Program-made: the position numbers and the translations under genes
In this document: positions 1 to 7,489 of the stretch, in pieces
Layout of the letters: each line of letters starts with the position of its first letter
Numbering within the stretch: the stretch's first letter is position 1
Notes under the pieces: generated by a model
Seen by the model: the letters and a program-made list of their open reading frames with translations, nothing else
Told to the model about the DNA's origin: nothing
The model's database searches: none
Source: Candidatus Schekmanbacteria bacterium
Lineage (GTDB): Bacteria > CSSED10-310 > JACPHN01
DNA: 16,373 bases
Assembly: GCA_016188575.1 (NCBI GenBank)
Contig: JACPHN010000116.1
Coordinates: 1 to 16,373 of the forward strand
Direction of reading: 5' to 3'

Positions 1-235
1 CGTCCGAAGACGCGGAGCAACTGGGGCGCCGGCTGGAGTGTGCACTGGCCCGACGTGCTTCAATGGGGCCGCGTCCGAAGACGCGGAGCAACGGTCGCCC
101 GTGCGCCCGGCGGCGCGCATTCGACCCGCTTCAATGGGGCCGCGTCCGAAGACGCGGAGCAACATAGTAGCGATCAAATGTCCCCAGCGCCGAGCTATCG
201 CTTCAATGGGGCCGCGTCCGAAGACGCGGAGCAAC
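1..235 (-). CRISPR. CRISPR array, type I-G, leader-proximal end; truncated by window edge
   Basis: Three identical 36-bp repeats lie at 57-92, 128-163 and 200-235, and the last 21 bases of a fourth copy lie at 1-21. The spacers are 22-56 (35 nt), 93-127 (35 nt) and 164-199 (36 nt). Each repeat contains a perfect 7-bp stem, CCGCGTC/GACGCGG, around a CGAA loop. Read on the minus strand, the repeat starts GTTGCTCC and ends ATTGAAGC, the usual kind of 3' end that leaves an 8-nt crRNA 5' handle. cas2 lies to the right on the same minus strand, so transcription is inferred to run leftward and 200-235 is the leader-proximal repeat. All visible repeats are identical, which fits the young end of an array. 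The spacer at 164-199 would be the newest. The array continues beyond base 1, so its full size is unknown. Confidence 0.97.
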
Positions 236-469
236 GGCGCACCTCCCAATTATCGCCGGCATGCCGGTTTCCGTCAACCCCCGCGAGCGCCTGGTAGGCC
301 GGCCGGCAGCACACGCCTCCACCGGCCCTTCCTGGCCCGGCCAGCCTCGTTCGCCGCGCGTCCAAACCTGCATTGCCAGCGCATTGTCCGGAGAATTCGA
401 GCGCCTCCCGGGCCAGGCGTCACCACTGGACCGCTCGCAAGGCAACCTCTCCCCCGCCTCCTCAGCGGC
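236..469 (-). promoter_or_regulatory. CRISPR leader region between cas2 and array
   Basis: This gene-free stretch runs from the cas2 stop codon to the first complete repeat and is the expected place for the leader: the array promoter plus the signals that direct spacer integration. It holds no further repeat copy. Unlike many leaders it is GC-rich; the main AT-rich spot is AATTAT at about 248-253, roughly 12 bases from the repeat. It contains a 12-bp perfect palindrome at 256-267 and a 10-bp one, GCCGGCCGGC, at 298-307. I could not find a convincing -35/-10 pair for the array. The leader role is inferred from position and orientation. Confidence 0.7.
256..267. repeat. 12-bp palindrome in the CRISPR leader
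   Basis: CCGGCATGCCGG is its own reverse complement and lies 20 bp from the leader-repeat junction at 235/236. Its position would suit a binding site for a protein that guides leader-end integration, or an operator. In GC-rich DNA such palindromes also arise by chance, so its function is open. Confidence 0.4.
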
Positions 470-763
470 TCACACGATCGTGGCCCGCAGCTCGTGCCTG
501 GTATAGGGCCGACCGAGCGCGCGAAAGGCCTTGCGAGCCCTGCCCTCCGAGGGCCCCACGTCCACCAGCAACACCTGATCCGCCCGATGGTCGATGACCG
601 CGTCGAGCTCGGCGATGAGCTCCGCCCGTGACCGGGGCGTCAGGTCCGCCCGAAACACGCTGAGCTGCAGGTGATCGCCAAACGATCGGCAAATCTCGAA
701 AACGCGCCGAAGCCGCTTGGGATCGGCCACGTCATAGGATACGATAGTGCATACGGGATGCAT
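470..763 (-). CDS. cas2: CRISPR-associated endoribonuclease/integration subunit Cas2
   Basis: This 97-residue protein matches Cas2 over its whole length. The first beta strand, TIVSYDV (residues 6-12), carries the conserved Asp11, followed by DPKRLRRVFEICRSFGDHLQLSVFRADLT, quoted here only as a landmark: DPKRLRR near residue 14 and LQLSVFRADL near residue 33. Cas2 dimers bridge two Cas1 dimers in the spacer-integration complex; the nuclease activity is not needed for that role. The ATG at 763 has a strong Shine-Dalgarno site AAGGAGG seven bases upstream. The gene follows the cas4-cas1 fusion with a 22-bp gap on the same strand, so the two form an adaptation operon that points into the leader and array. 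Its length and motif order are normal, and no defect is visible. Confidence 0.97.
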   Translation of the reverse strand: MHPVCTIVSYDVADPKRLRRVFEICRSFGDHLQLSVFRADLTPRSRAELIAELDAVIDHRADQVLLVDVGPSEGRARKAFRALGRPYTRHELRATIV

Positions 764-770
764 GCGTTTT

Positions 771-777
771 CCTCCTT
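771..777 (-). promoter_or_regulatory. Ribosome binding site of cas2
   Basis: On the minus strand this reads AAGGAGG, a near-perfect Shine-Dalgarno sequence, seven bases before the cas2 ATG. It lies within the 22-bp gap after the cas4-cas1 stop and fixes the cas2 start at 763. Confidence 0.85.
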
Positions 778-785
778 TTCGTTCC

Positions 786-2522
786 CTATCGCGTTACGAT
801 CGGCACATACCGCGGCAGCTCGCCCATCATGTGCCGGCCGAGGAGACGGGCCTGAACCTCGATGATGCGCCTCCAGCTCGCGCGGTACCCGAACAGAGGA
901 TGCAGCAGCAGCGTGTCCATGCGGCGCTCGTACGTCCCCAGGAACGCCTTGCGGCCGCTCTGGGTCAGGTTGCAACCATTGGCCGCACGCACGAAGCTCG
1001 CTGGCGTCACCTCGCCGTTGTTGATCGCGGTGAGAACGACCGAGTCGGCGACGACGCTGCGAAACTCTTCCATGAGGTCCAGCGCCAGCGCCGGTCTGCC
1101 GTAGCGCGGCTGATGATAGACGCCGAGGTAGGGATCGAAGCCGACCGACTGGGCCGCCACGGTGCAGTCGCGAGCGAGCATGCCGTAGGCGTAGCTCAGC
1201 AGGGCGTTGACCGGATCGCGCGGTGGGCGACGATTTCGACCCGAAAGCTGAAAGGATTCGGCCCAGTCCGCCTTCACCATGCCACCGAAATGTCCGAAGT
1301 ACAGGCGACCCGCTGCCCCCTCGATTCCGAGAAGCGTCTCCAGCCCGGCGGCGCCGCCGGCCGCCGCCGCCAACCTCGCCAGCTCCCTCAGCACAGCGCG
1401 GTCGGGAGCCGTGTGATTGCGCCGCAGCAGCGTGCGTTGGCCGCGAATCTTTCCCCGCACGATTTGCCTGGCGACCGCCAGGGAGCGCTGCCAGTCCTCC
1501 GCGACGGCGTACTGCGCCCGCCGCAGGACCACGTTCTTGTGGTGATGTCCCCAGGCCATGCCCACGAACCATCCCCCGAAGCTGTGGTAGCATACCGCGA
1601 TGCCGCCATCCATCGCCTCCCGCATGGCTTGCGTGGTGATCTGCGCGTTGCCGAACAGACTGATCTGGCTCGTGTCGCGGGTTCGCACCGATGCCAGTTG
1701 CGCGCCGTCCCGGCCGGTGACCTCGAAGGAGCCCTTGGACAGGCCCACGCGGGCCCCCTGTTCGGTCACGTAGAGCGGGAATCCCTCCAGTCGGGGCGCC
1801 AACACTTGCCGCAGCTCTATCGCACCGGTCCCGACCGCTGGCGCTGAAGCGTGGTGCTCGTCACCGGAGGCGTGGTCAGTGGCCGTCGCATCCGCCAGCA
1901 GCGCGGTTTCGTCGGGCAGGCAGATGGCCACCAGGCTGCACCGCGGGCACTTGGGGCTGTCGCGCAGCGGAGCCGGCAACACGCCCGCGGCAGCCACCGC
2001 GCGGAACGTCGCGATGCGCTCGCGCGTCACCGCCACCAAACGGTCGTCGATGTCGATCTCGACGCGCCGCTTCGATGCGAGATAGACGACGATGCCGTGC
2101 TCCACTCGGTACCCTGCCTCGCGCAGCACCAGAGCTTGCGCGCAGAGCTGCACGCGATCGGGTTCCCAGGCGCCCGGCGATCCCGCGGGCGCATGCCCCT
2201 TCTTGTAGTCTACAGGGGCGGCGAGCCCCTCCGCGAGCTCGACGAGATCGATGCGGGCCGTTAGACCTTCTCGTTCAGCCGTGAGCCACACGGATCGGGT
2301 TTTCAGGTCGAGCGCTTCGTCGACCGCTTCTGCTTCGGGCATCTCCGCGTCGGGCCGGTCGACCCGGCGATGCCCCGCTGCGCCGTCGATCGTGTCCCCG
2401 GACTCCCGCCACTCGCCGTGCACCCACTCCAGCACGCCGAGGCGCTCGCAGTAGGTCCATTCATTGAGCATTCGCGCCGGCAACGCGAGCCCGCCAGACA
2501 GGACGCCACCTTCATCGCTCAT
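786..2522 (-). CDS. cas4-cas1: Cas4-Cas1 fusion protein (spacer selection and integration)
   Basis: The 578-residue product joins a Cas4 exonuclease (about residues 1-205) to a Cas1 integrase (about 235-578). Cas4 shows the iron-sulfur cysteines Cys25, Cys192, Cys195 and Cys201 and the RecB-type nuclease residues Asp92, Asp105 and Lys107 (in VDYKKG), with Gln125 and Gln129 in the following motif. Cas1 shows the metal-binding set Glu401 (LLGIEGAAGRLYF), His470 (GVYHQPRYGR) and Asp482/Glu485 (ALDLMEEFR). The two domains are joined by a polar linker around 205-233, rich in Ala, Asp and His. In this family Cas4 trims prespacers and checks the PAM, and Cas1 with Cas2 inserts them at the leader end. 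The open frame extends far upstream antisense to cas3, but the ATG at 2522 has GGAGG eight bases upstream and begins the conserved Cas4 domain. Fusion of these two proteins is typical of type I-G loci. Confidence 0.96.
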   Translation of the reverse strand: MSDEGGVLSGGLALPARMLNEWTYCERLGVLEWVHGEWRESGDTIDGAAGHRRVDRPDAEMPEAEAVDEALDLKTRSVWLTAEREGLTARIDLVELAEGLAAPVDYKKGHAPAGSPGAWEPDRVQLCAQALVLREAGYRVEHGIVVYLASKRRVEIDIDDRLVAVTRERIATFRAVAAAGVLPAPLRDSPKCPRCSLVAICLPDETALLADATATDHASGDEHHASAPAVGTGAIELRQVLAPRLEGFPLYVTEQGARVGLSKGSFEVTGRDGAQLASVRTRDTSQISLFGNAQITTQAMREAMDGGIAVCYHSFGGWFVGMAWGHHHKNVVLRRAQYAVAEDWQRSLAVARQIVRGKIRGQRTLLRRNHTAPDRAVLRELARLAAAAGGAAGLETLLGIEGAAGRLYFGHFGGMVKADWAESFQLSGRNRRPPRDPVNALLSYAYGMLARDCTVAAQSVGFDPYLGVYHQPRYGRPALALDLMEEFRSVVADSVVLTAINNGEVTPASFVRAANGCNLTQSGRKAFLGTYERRMDTLLLHPLFGYRASWRRIIEVQARLLGRHMMGELPRYVPIVTR

Positions 2523-2530
2523 GGCCTTCA

Positions 2531-2535
2531 CCTCC
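2531..2535 (-). promoter_or_regulatory. Ribosome binding site that sets the cas4-cas1 start
   Basis: Minus-strand GGAGG lies eight bases before ATG 2522. The reading frame stays open for about 1.5 kb further upstream, through the antisense strand of cas3, so this site is the main local evidence for where the protein begins. Confidence 0.75.
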
Positions 2536-2565
2536 GAAGCGCTGTAGACGAGCAGACTTTCTCTA

Positions 2566-2571
2566 ATTGTA
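2566..2571 (-). promoter_or_regulatory. Candidate -10 element for the cas4-cas1/cas2 operon
   Basis: Minus-strand TACAAT matches the sigma-70 -10 consensus at five of six bases. Transcription would start near 2559, giving a leader of about 37 nt. No good -35 box is found at the right distance, so the promoter is weak or depends on an activator. Confidence 0.4.
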
Positions 2572-2632
2572 CCCTGTGAGCCCACTCTACTCGCACAGCA
2601 AATTGCATGCACCTTGGGATCGTTCGTGAACC

Positions 2633-2664
2633 TTGACAATCGACCGTCGCTGTGCTCGTATAGG
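2633..2664 (+). promoter_or_regulatory. Candidate promoter for the cas3-csx17-csb1-csb2 operon
   Basis: A perfect -35 hexamer TTGACA lies at 2633-2638. The best -10-like sequence, TATAGG at 2659-2664, is 20 bp downstream, longer than the usual 17. An upstream alternative with normal spacing matches poorly. Transcription would start about 30 bp before cas3. It shares the 180-bp gap at 2523-2702 with the candidate cas4-cas1 promoter, which faces away from it. An 8-bp palindrome, TGCATGCA at 2604-2611, lies between the two. Confidence 0.4.
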
Positions 2665-2702
2665 CGAAGCTGCTGGCGCTGATCGGCCCGCGGAGCAAGA
2701 GA

Positions 2703-5084
2703 ATGAATTCTCACGACGGCTACGATACGTTCTTCGAAATCGCCATGGGAGGTAACGCCCATCCGTATCCGTATCAGCGCCGGCTCGCATGCGAGCTCAC
2801 CTTCCCCGAGGTGCTCACGGTGCCGACAGGGCTCGGGAAGACGGCGGCGGTGATTCTCGCCTGGCTTTGGCGGCGGCGCTTTCACGACTCCCCGTCGGTG
2901 CGCGCCGATACGCCCCGCCGCCTCGTCTACTGCCTGCCGATGCGTGTGCTCGTCGAGCAGACATTGGCCTGCGCGGGCCGCTGGCTCACGGCCCTGGACC
3001 TGAGCGGGGAGGTGCGCGTGCACGCGCTCATGGGCGGAGACGCCGACCTCGACTTCGACCTTCATCCCGAGCGGGATGCGGTGCTCGCCGGGACGCAGGA
3101 CATGCTGCTGTCGCGAGCCCTGAACCGCGGCTATGCCATGAGCCGCCACCGCTGGCCCCAGCACTTCGCGCTGCTCAACAACGATGCCCTCTGGGTGCTC
3201 GACGAGGTGCAGCTCATGGGTAGTGGCCTCGCGACCTCCGCGCAGCTCGCGGCATTCCGGGAGGCATTCGGCACGTGCGGTCCCTGCCGCTCGCTCTGGA
3301 TGTCCGCGACCCTGGCTCCGGATTGGCTGGCGACCGTCGACCTGGCGCCGCGGGCCGCAGGGTTCCGGCCTTGGGGGCTGGAGGACGACGACCGGGCCAC
3401 GGAGTCGGCGCGTATTCGCCTGGAAGCGCAGAAGCGGCTCGCGCGCCTGGAGGTAGAGCTGAGCCGCGAAACGGTAAAGGCGTATGGGAAACGAGTCGCT
3501 GCCGAGATCCTGGCGCTGCATCGCCCCACGACGCTGTCGCTGGCGATCGTGAACACGGTGGAGCGGGCAGTGGCGGTTTACGACGCGCTGCGCCGCGACG
3601 CGCCCCGAGGCCCGGACCTGTTGCTGTTGCACTCGCGGTTTCGGCCTGTCGAGCGGCAGCAACAGCGCGAGCAGCTCGAAAGTCCGATACCGCCAGAGGG
3701 GCGCGTCATCGTATCGACCCAGGTGGTGGAGGCCGGCGCTGACCTGGATGCCGCGCTGCTGGTCACCGAGCTGGCGCCGATCGCGTCGCTCGTGCAGCGC
3801 TTCGGGCGCTGCAACCGCGGTGGCCGTCAGGAGGGCGCGCAGGTGCGCTGGATCGAAGTCGATCCGGCCTTCGCGGCACCGTACAGCGAGCTGGAGCTGG
3901 AGGCGGCGCGCGTCTACCTCCGGCAGCACGAGGATGTGGGCCCGGCCCGCCTCGCGCCGGCGGACCTGGCGCCTGGCTATCGCACCGTGCTGCGGCGCCG
4001 GGATCTCGTCGACCTCTTCGACACCGCGCCGGACCTCGGCGGAGCCGACCTCGACGTGTCCCCGTTCATCCGCGAGGAGAAAGAACGCGACGCCCACGTC
4101 TTCTGGCGCGCCGATCTCGGCGGGGAGCCGAACCGCGAGCTGGCGCGCGATCAGCGGTCCGAGCTGTGCCCCGTGTCCATCTCCGAGCTGCGGAAATGGC
4201 TGCAGGTAGGCAAGGATGCGTGGCGCTTCGATTTCTTGGAAGGTGGGTGGGAGAAGCTGACAGCCAAGGCCCCCCTGTTCCCAGGAATGACCGTTCTGCT
4301 GCGCGCCGAGCAGGGCGGGTACGACGAGCGGTGCGGCTTTCTACGGACGAGCACAGCGGCCGTTTCGGTCGTCGCGCCGGAGGACGATCGCCGCCGCGAA
4401 GGCCTGATGCAGGAGGCCGACAGCGAGCAACCAAGCTTCCAGACGCTCGACGAACATACGACTGCGGTGCTGTCGGTGCTTGCGGAGTTGCTCTCGGCGC
4501 TGCCGGCCGGCGCTCGCTTTGCCGCGGATCTCGAGACGGCCGCCCGCTGGCACGACCTCGGCAAGGCCCACGAGGAATTTCAGTTTTTTTTGTTGGGAGA
4601 CCCGCCGGCGGAGGATCGCTCCCGCTTGTGGGCGAAGACGGCGCGGGTCGCACCGCGCCACCGGCGGCGCAGATTCCGCCATGAGCTCGCCTCGGGCCTG
4701 GCCATGCTACAGAATGGTTGCTCGGATCTGGCGGCCTACCTGGCGGCAGCCCACCACGGGCGGGTGCGGCTGTCGATTCGTTCCGTTCCGGACGAGCCGC
4801 TGCCGCGCTCCTCCGGCGGCGAGCCGGAGAGCGGACGGCGCTTCGCGCTCGGGGTCTGGGAGGGTGACTTGCTCCCGGCGGTGGCGCTCTCCGGAGGTCA
4901 CGTCATGCCGCCTACCTGCCTGGATCTTTCCCCGATGGAGCTCGGTGACGGACCGCTCGGGCCGAGCTGGACGGCACGGATGATCGCTCTCCGCGACTCG
5001 CCCGCCATCGGGCCGTTTTGCCTCGCCTTCCTGGAAACCGTTTTGCGGGCCGCAGATCGGCGGGCCAGCGAGAGGAAACCATGA
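2703..5084 (+). CDS. cas3: Cas3, helicase-HD nuclease, type I-G architecture
   Basis: This 793-residue protein has the DExD/H helicase first and the HD nuclease last, the reverse of the usual HD-helicase order and typical of I-G Cas3. Visible helicase motifs are Walker A VPTGLGKT (residues 40-47), DEVQ (167-170), SAT (201-203), STQVVEAGADLD before the sixth motif, and QRFGRCNR (365-372). The HD domain shows a His in LDEHTTAV, His617-Asp618 in RWHDLGKAH, RHELASG, and His684-His685 in AAAHHGR. After recruitment by the crRNA complex, Cas3 unwinds the target strand 3' to 5' and cuts it. The ATG at 2703 has only a weak purine-rich site upstream, but it keeps the conserved opening YDTFFEIA...HPYPYQRRLA; starting at the ATG at 2745 would remove part of it. 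Its stop overlaps the next start as ATGA. The first gene of the interference operon. Confidence 0.96.
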   Translation: MNSHDGYDTFFEIAMGGNAHPYPYQRRLACELTFPEVLTVPTGLGKTAAVILAWLWRRRFHDSPSVRADTPRRLVYCLPMRVLVEQTLACAGRWLTALDLSGEVRVHALMGGDADLDFDLHPERDAVLAGTQDMLLSRALNRGYAMSRHRWPQHFALLNNDALWVLDEVQLMGSGLATSAQLAAFREAFGTCGPCRSLWMSATLAPDWLATVDLAPRAAGFRPWGLEDDDRATESARIRLEAQKRLARLEVELSRETVKAYGKRVAAEILALHRPTTLSLAIVNTVERAVAVYDALRRDAPRGPDLLLLHSRFRPVERQQQREQLESPIPPEGRVIVSTQVVEAGADLDAALLVTELAPIASLVQRFGRCNRGGRQEGAQVRWIEVDPAFAAPYSELELEAARVYLRQHEDVGPARLAPADLAPGYRTVLRRRDLVDLFDTAPDLGGADLDVSPFIREEKERDAHVFWRADLGGEPNRELARDQRSELCPVSISELRKWLQVGKDAWRFDFLEGGWEKLTAKAPLFPGMTVLLRAEQGGYDERCGFLRTSTAAVSVVAPEDDRRREGLMQEADSEQPSFQTLDEHTTAVLSVLAELLSALPAGARFAADLETAARWHDLGKAHEEFQFFLLGDPPAEDRSRLWAKTARVAPRHRRRRFRHELASGLAMLQNGCSDLAAYLAAAHHGRVRLSIRSVPDEPLPRSSGGEPESGRRFALGVWEGDLLPAVALSGGHVMPPTCLDLSPMELGDGPLGPSWTARMIALRDSPAIGPFCLAFLETVLRAADRRASERKP

Positions 5085-7489
5085 ACAGGCTCCACCTCAC
5101 CGGCTGCCGGCCCGAGCCGCTCGCCGGCTATCTCAAGGCGCTCGGTGTGCTGCGCATGATCGGCGAACAGGCCGACCCCGGCGCCAGGGGAAACTGGGAC
5201 GAAGCAGGGTTCGTCTTGCATACTGCGCTGAGCGAGAACGACCTGCTGGCGTTTTTCAATGAACGCTACCACCCCACACCGATCGTCGCTCCCTGGAATG
5301 GCGGCAGCGGCTTCTACGAGGGCGATCAGATTGAAGGAATCGACGCCATTTGCTCGAGCACCGGCGCGCGGCTGGCTCCCTACCGCGCTGCAGTATCGGC
5401 GATTCGCGGCTGGCCGGAAATGCCGCGCGCTCCACAGGCGGTGGGCGATGTCTGCAGAGCGTTGGAAGGTGCTGCCGCAGTCATGCAGCCCGGCAAGGCC
5501 AAGAACGAGCTCGACAGTCTCGTGCGGGCGATCGGGTCGGCGACCGCGGGTTTTTTCGCCGAGGTGGCGTCCGAGACGGGGTCCGAGGCGGCGTCCGAGG
5601 CGGTGAGGGAAATGAGCTTGGAGGCACTGGAAACACTCGCCAAGGCCAGGTCGGGCAAGATGGGCAAGACGGAGCGGCAGCGGCGCGCCGGCGAGCTGTG
5701 GCGGGAGGTTCGCAAGGGAAGAACGAAATGCCTGCAGCTTTCCCGCAGCAAGGGAAAGCCGGCGCTTCTGGCACTGTGCCGTTGCCGGTTGTCGGATGAC
5801 GTCGTGCAGTGGCTCGACGCCACCTGCGCGCTGAATGCCGAAGGCGCGCCTGCGTATTTCAGCCCGCTCCTCGGCTCGGGCGGCAACGAGGGGCGGCTGG
5901 ATTTCAGCAATGCCTTCATGCAGCACATTGCCGAGCTGCTGGCGAACGGCGACCCGGCGGGCAGCGCCGCCCGCCTGATCGCTGGCGCACTGTTCGATGT
6001 GCCGGTGCCGGGCCTGGTATCGGCGAGTGTGGGACAGTTCGACCCGGGTCGCGCTGGGGGATTCAACCAGGGACAGGCGATCGAATCGAAGGACTGCCGG
6101 ATCAACCCGTGGGACTTCGTGCTGACGCTGGAGGGCGCGTTGCTCATGGCCAGCGCCATCACCAGGCGCACCACCGCTGGTGGCGGCAAGCTGTCGGCGC
6201 CGTTTTGCGTTGCCGCTTCCGCGGTGGGTTATCCGTCCGCGGGAGCGGTCGACGCGGCACGCGCCGAGGCCTGGCTCCCCATCTGGAGCAATCCGACGGC
6301 GCCGATCGAGCTTCGCCACATCCTTGCCGAGGGCCGCAGCCAGCTCGGCCGGCGTAGCGCACGGACGGGCCTCGATTTCTCCCGCGCCGCAAGCAGCCTC
6401 GGGGTGGACCGAGGGATTGCGTCGTTTGTGCGCTATTCATTCCTGAAGCGTCGCGGCGAAAGCTTCGTGGCTCTTCCCGTCGGCCGGATCCCGGTGCAGT
6501 TTCGACCCGCTGTCCGGCTCTTGGACGAGCTCGATCCGCTGCTGGCTCGCATCGACTTTTTTCTGAGACGGTTCAAGAACGTTCCCGCGACATTGGCGAT
6601 GACCAGGCGACAAGTAGACGAGGCGCTGTTCTCGTGCTCGCGGCGCGCCGATGCGGTGGGCTTCACCGGGGTGCTGGCGGCCCTGGGACGGCTCGAACGC
6701 CTGATCGCGCGCCGAGACCGCGGCAAGAAACCCACGCTGCCGAGGCCGAGCTTTGGGCTGTCGGCGCGGTGGGTTGCCGAGGCGGCTGCGAGTGGGAGCC
6801 TGGAGGTTCGCCTCGCGGCCGCGCTGGCGTCCGTTCGCGCGACGGGCAAGGTTGGCCCGCTACGCGCGAACCTGGCCCCGGTAGATCCGGCTCGGCTCTG
6901 GAGCTGGGCAGAGGGTCACGGCCAGGTAGCCTGGGTAGGCGGCAGTCTCGCCGAGCGTCTCGCAGGAGTCCTGGCGCGCCGCATGCTCGACGCGCAGCGG
7001 TCGTCCACCAGGTCGGTGCCGGTCGCGGCCCACCTGTCGCTCCCCGCCGAGGATGTGATGCCGTTCTTGGGTGGGCAGATGGATGACGGCCGCATCGACG
7101 ACCTGCTGTGGGCGTTCGGCCTCATCGACTGGAGGAAAGCGGACGGGCTCCATGAGGCGCGTCGCGCACTGAGGAGGACCGGGGGGGACAGCGGCGTCTG
7201 TCCTCTATCGCGCAGCTACAGCTTGCTCAAGCTCCTCTTTTCGCCGGAGCCGGTTCGGTCGATCGCCGTACGGCCAGAGCCGAGGATCGTCGGGCTTCTA
7301 CAGGCTGGCCGAGGCCAGGATGCCTGCAGCGTGGCTGTCCAGCGCTTGCTGTCGGCGCAGCTCAAGCCGCTACGCGTCACGTATCAGCCAACGGAAGAGC
7401 CCCAGCGACTGCTCGCAAGTCTCCTCGTGCCGATCCGCGGGACGAAGCGGCTGGAGAAGCTCGTGCTCGCGGACGACACATCAAGGTGA
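5081..7489 (+). CDS. csx17: Csx17, large (Cas8-like) subunit of the type I-G complex
   Basis: The 802-residue product opens with the hallmark of Csx17, LTGCRPEPLAGYLKALGVLR near residues 6-25. Csx17 fills the place of the large subunit Cas8 in the crRNA surveillance complex, where it is expected to contact the PAM and recruit Cas3. I see no catalytic motif or membrane segment. The frame is open further upstream inside cas3, but ATG 5081 is chosen because GAGAGGA lies a few bases before it, it overlaps the cas3 stop as ATGA, and the conserved motif begins right after it. A short low-complexity stretch of repeated Ser-Glu units (SETGSEAASEA) is encoded at about 5568-5602, followed by a Lys/Arg-rich segment; this is probably a surface loop. 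Its stop overlaps the GTG of csb1. Confidence 0.93.
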   Translation: MNRLHLTGCRPEPLAGYLKALGVLRMIGEQADPGARGNWDEAGFVLHTALSENDLLAFFNERYHPTPIVAPWNGGSGFYEGDQIEGIDAICSSTGARLAPYRAAVSAIRGWPEMPRAPQAVGDVCRALEGAAAVMQPGKAKNELDSLVRAIGSATAGFFAEVASETGSEAASEAVREMSLEALETLAKARSGKMGKTERQRRAGELWREVRKGRTKCLQLSRSKGKPALLALCRCRLSDDVVQWLDATCALNAEGAPAYFSPLLGSGGNEGRLDFSNAFMQHIAELLANGDPAGSAARLIAGALFDVPVPGLVSASVGQFDPGRAGGFNQGQAIESKDCRINPWDFVLTLEGALLMASAITRRTTAGGGKLSAPFCVAASAVGYPSAGAVDAARAEAWLPIWSNPTAPIELRHILAEGRSQLGRRSARTGLDFSRAASSLGVDRGIASFVRYSFLKRRGESFVALPVGRIPVQFRPAVRLLDELDPLLARIDFFLRRFKNVPATLAMTRRQVDEALFSCSRRADAVGFTGVLAALGRLERLIARRDRGKKPTLPRPSFGLSARWVAEAAASGSLEVRLAAALASVRATGKVGPLRANLAPVDPARLWSWAEGHGQVAWVGGSLAERLAGVLARRMLDAQRSSTRSVPVAAHLSLPAEDVMPFLGGQMDDGRIDDLLWAFGLIDWRKADGLHEARRALRRTGGDSGVCPLSRSYSLLKLLFSPEPVRSIAVRPEPRIVGLLQAGRGQDACSVAVQRLLSAQLKPLRVTYQPTEEPQRLLASLLVPIRGTKRLEKLVLADDTSR

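Noticed and set aside
38-631. Plus-strand open frames across the CRISPR array and leader
   Set aside because: They translate the repeats themselves (the same peptide recurs every 71-72 bp) and continue antisense to cas2; not genes.
747-1847. Plus-strand open frame of 366 codons opposite cas4-cas1
   Set aside because: High GC leaves antisense frames open; the minus strand encodes an intact Cas1 domain with all active-site residues.
2523-4097. Upstream 525-codon extension of the cas4-cas1 frame on the minus strand
   Set aside because: It lies antisense to the conserved helicase part of cas3, shows no known motif, and the real start at 2522 has a strong ribosome site and begins the Cas4 domain.
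5567-5602. Resemblance of GCGTCCGAGACGGGG inside csx17 to the CRISPR repeat core
   Set aside because: Similarity is short, in frame within a low-complexity Ser-Glu loop, and lacks the flanking repeat ends; chance in GC-rich DNA.
4898-6319. Minus-strand open frame of 473 codons opposite cas3/csx17
   Set aside because: Opposite well-conserved Csx17 sequence, with Arg/His-rich low-quality composition and no motif.
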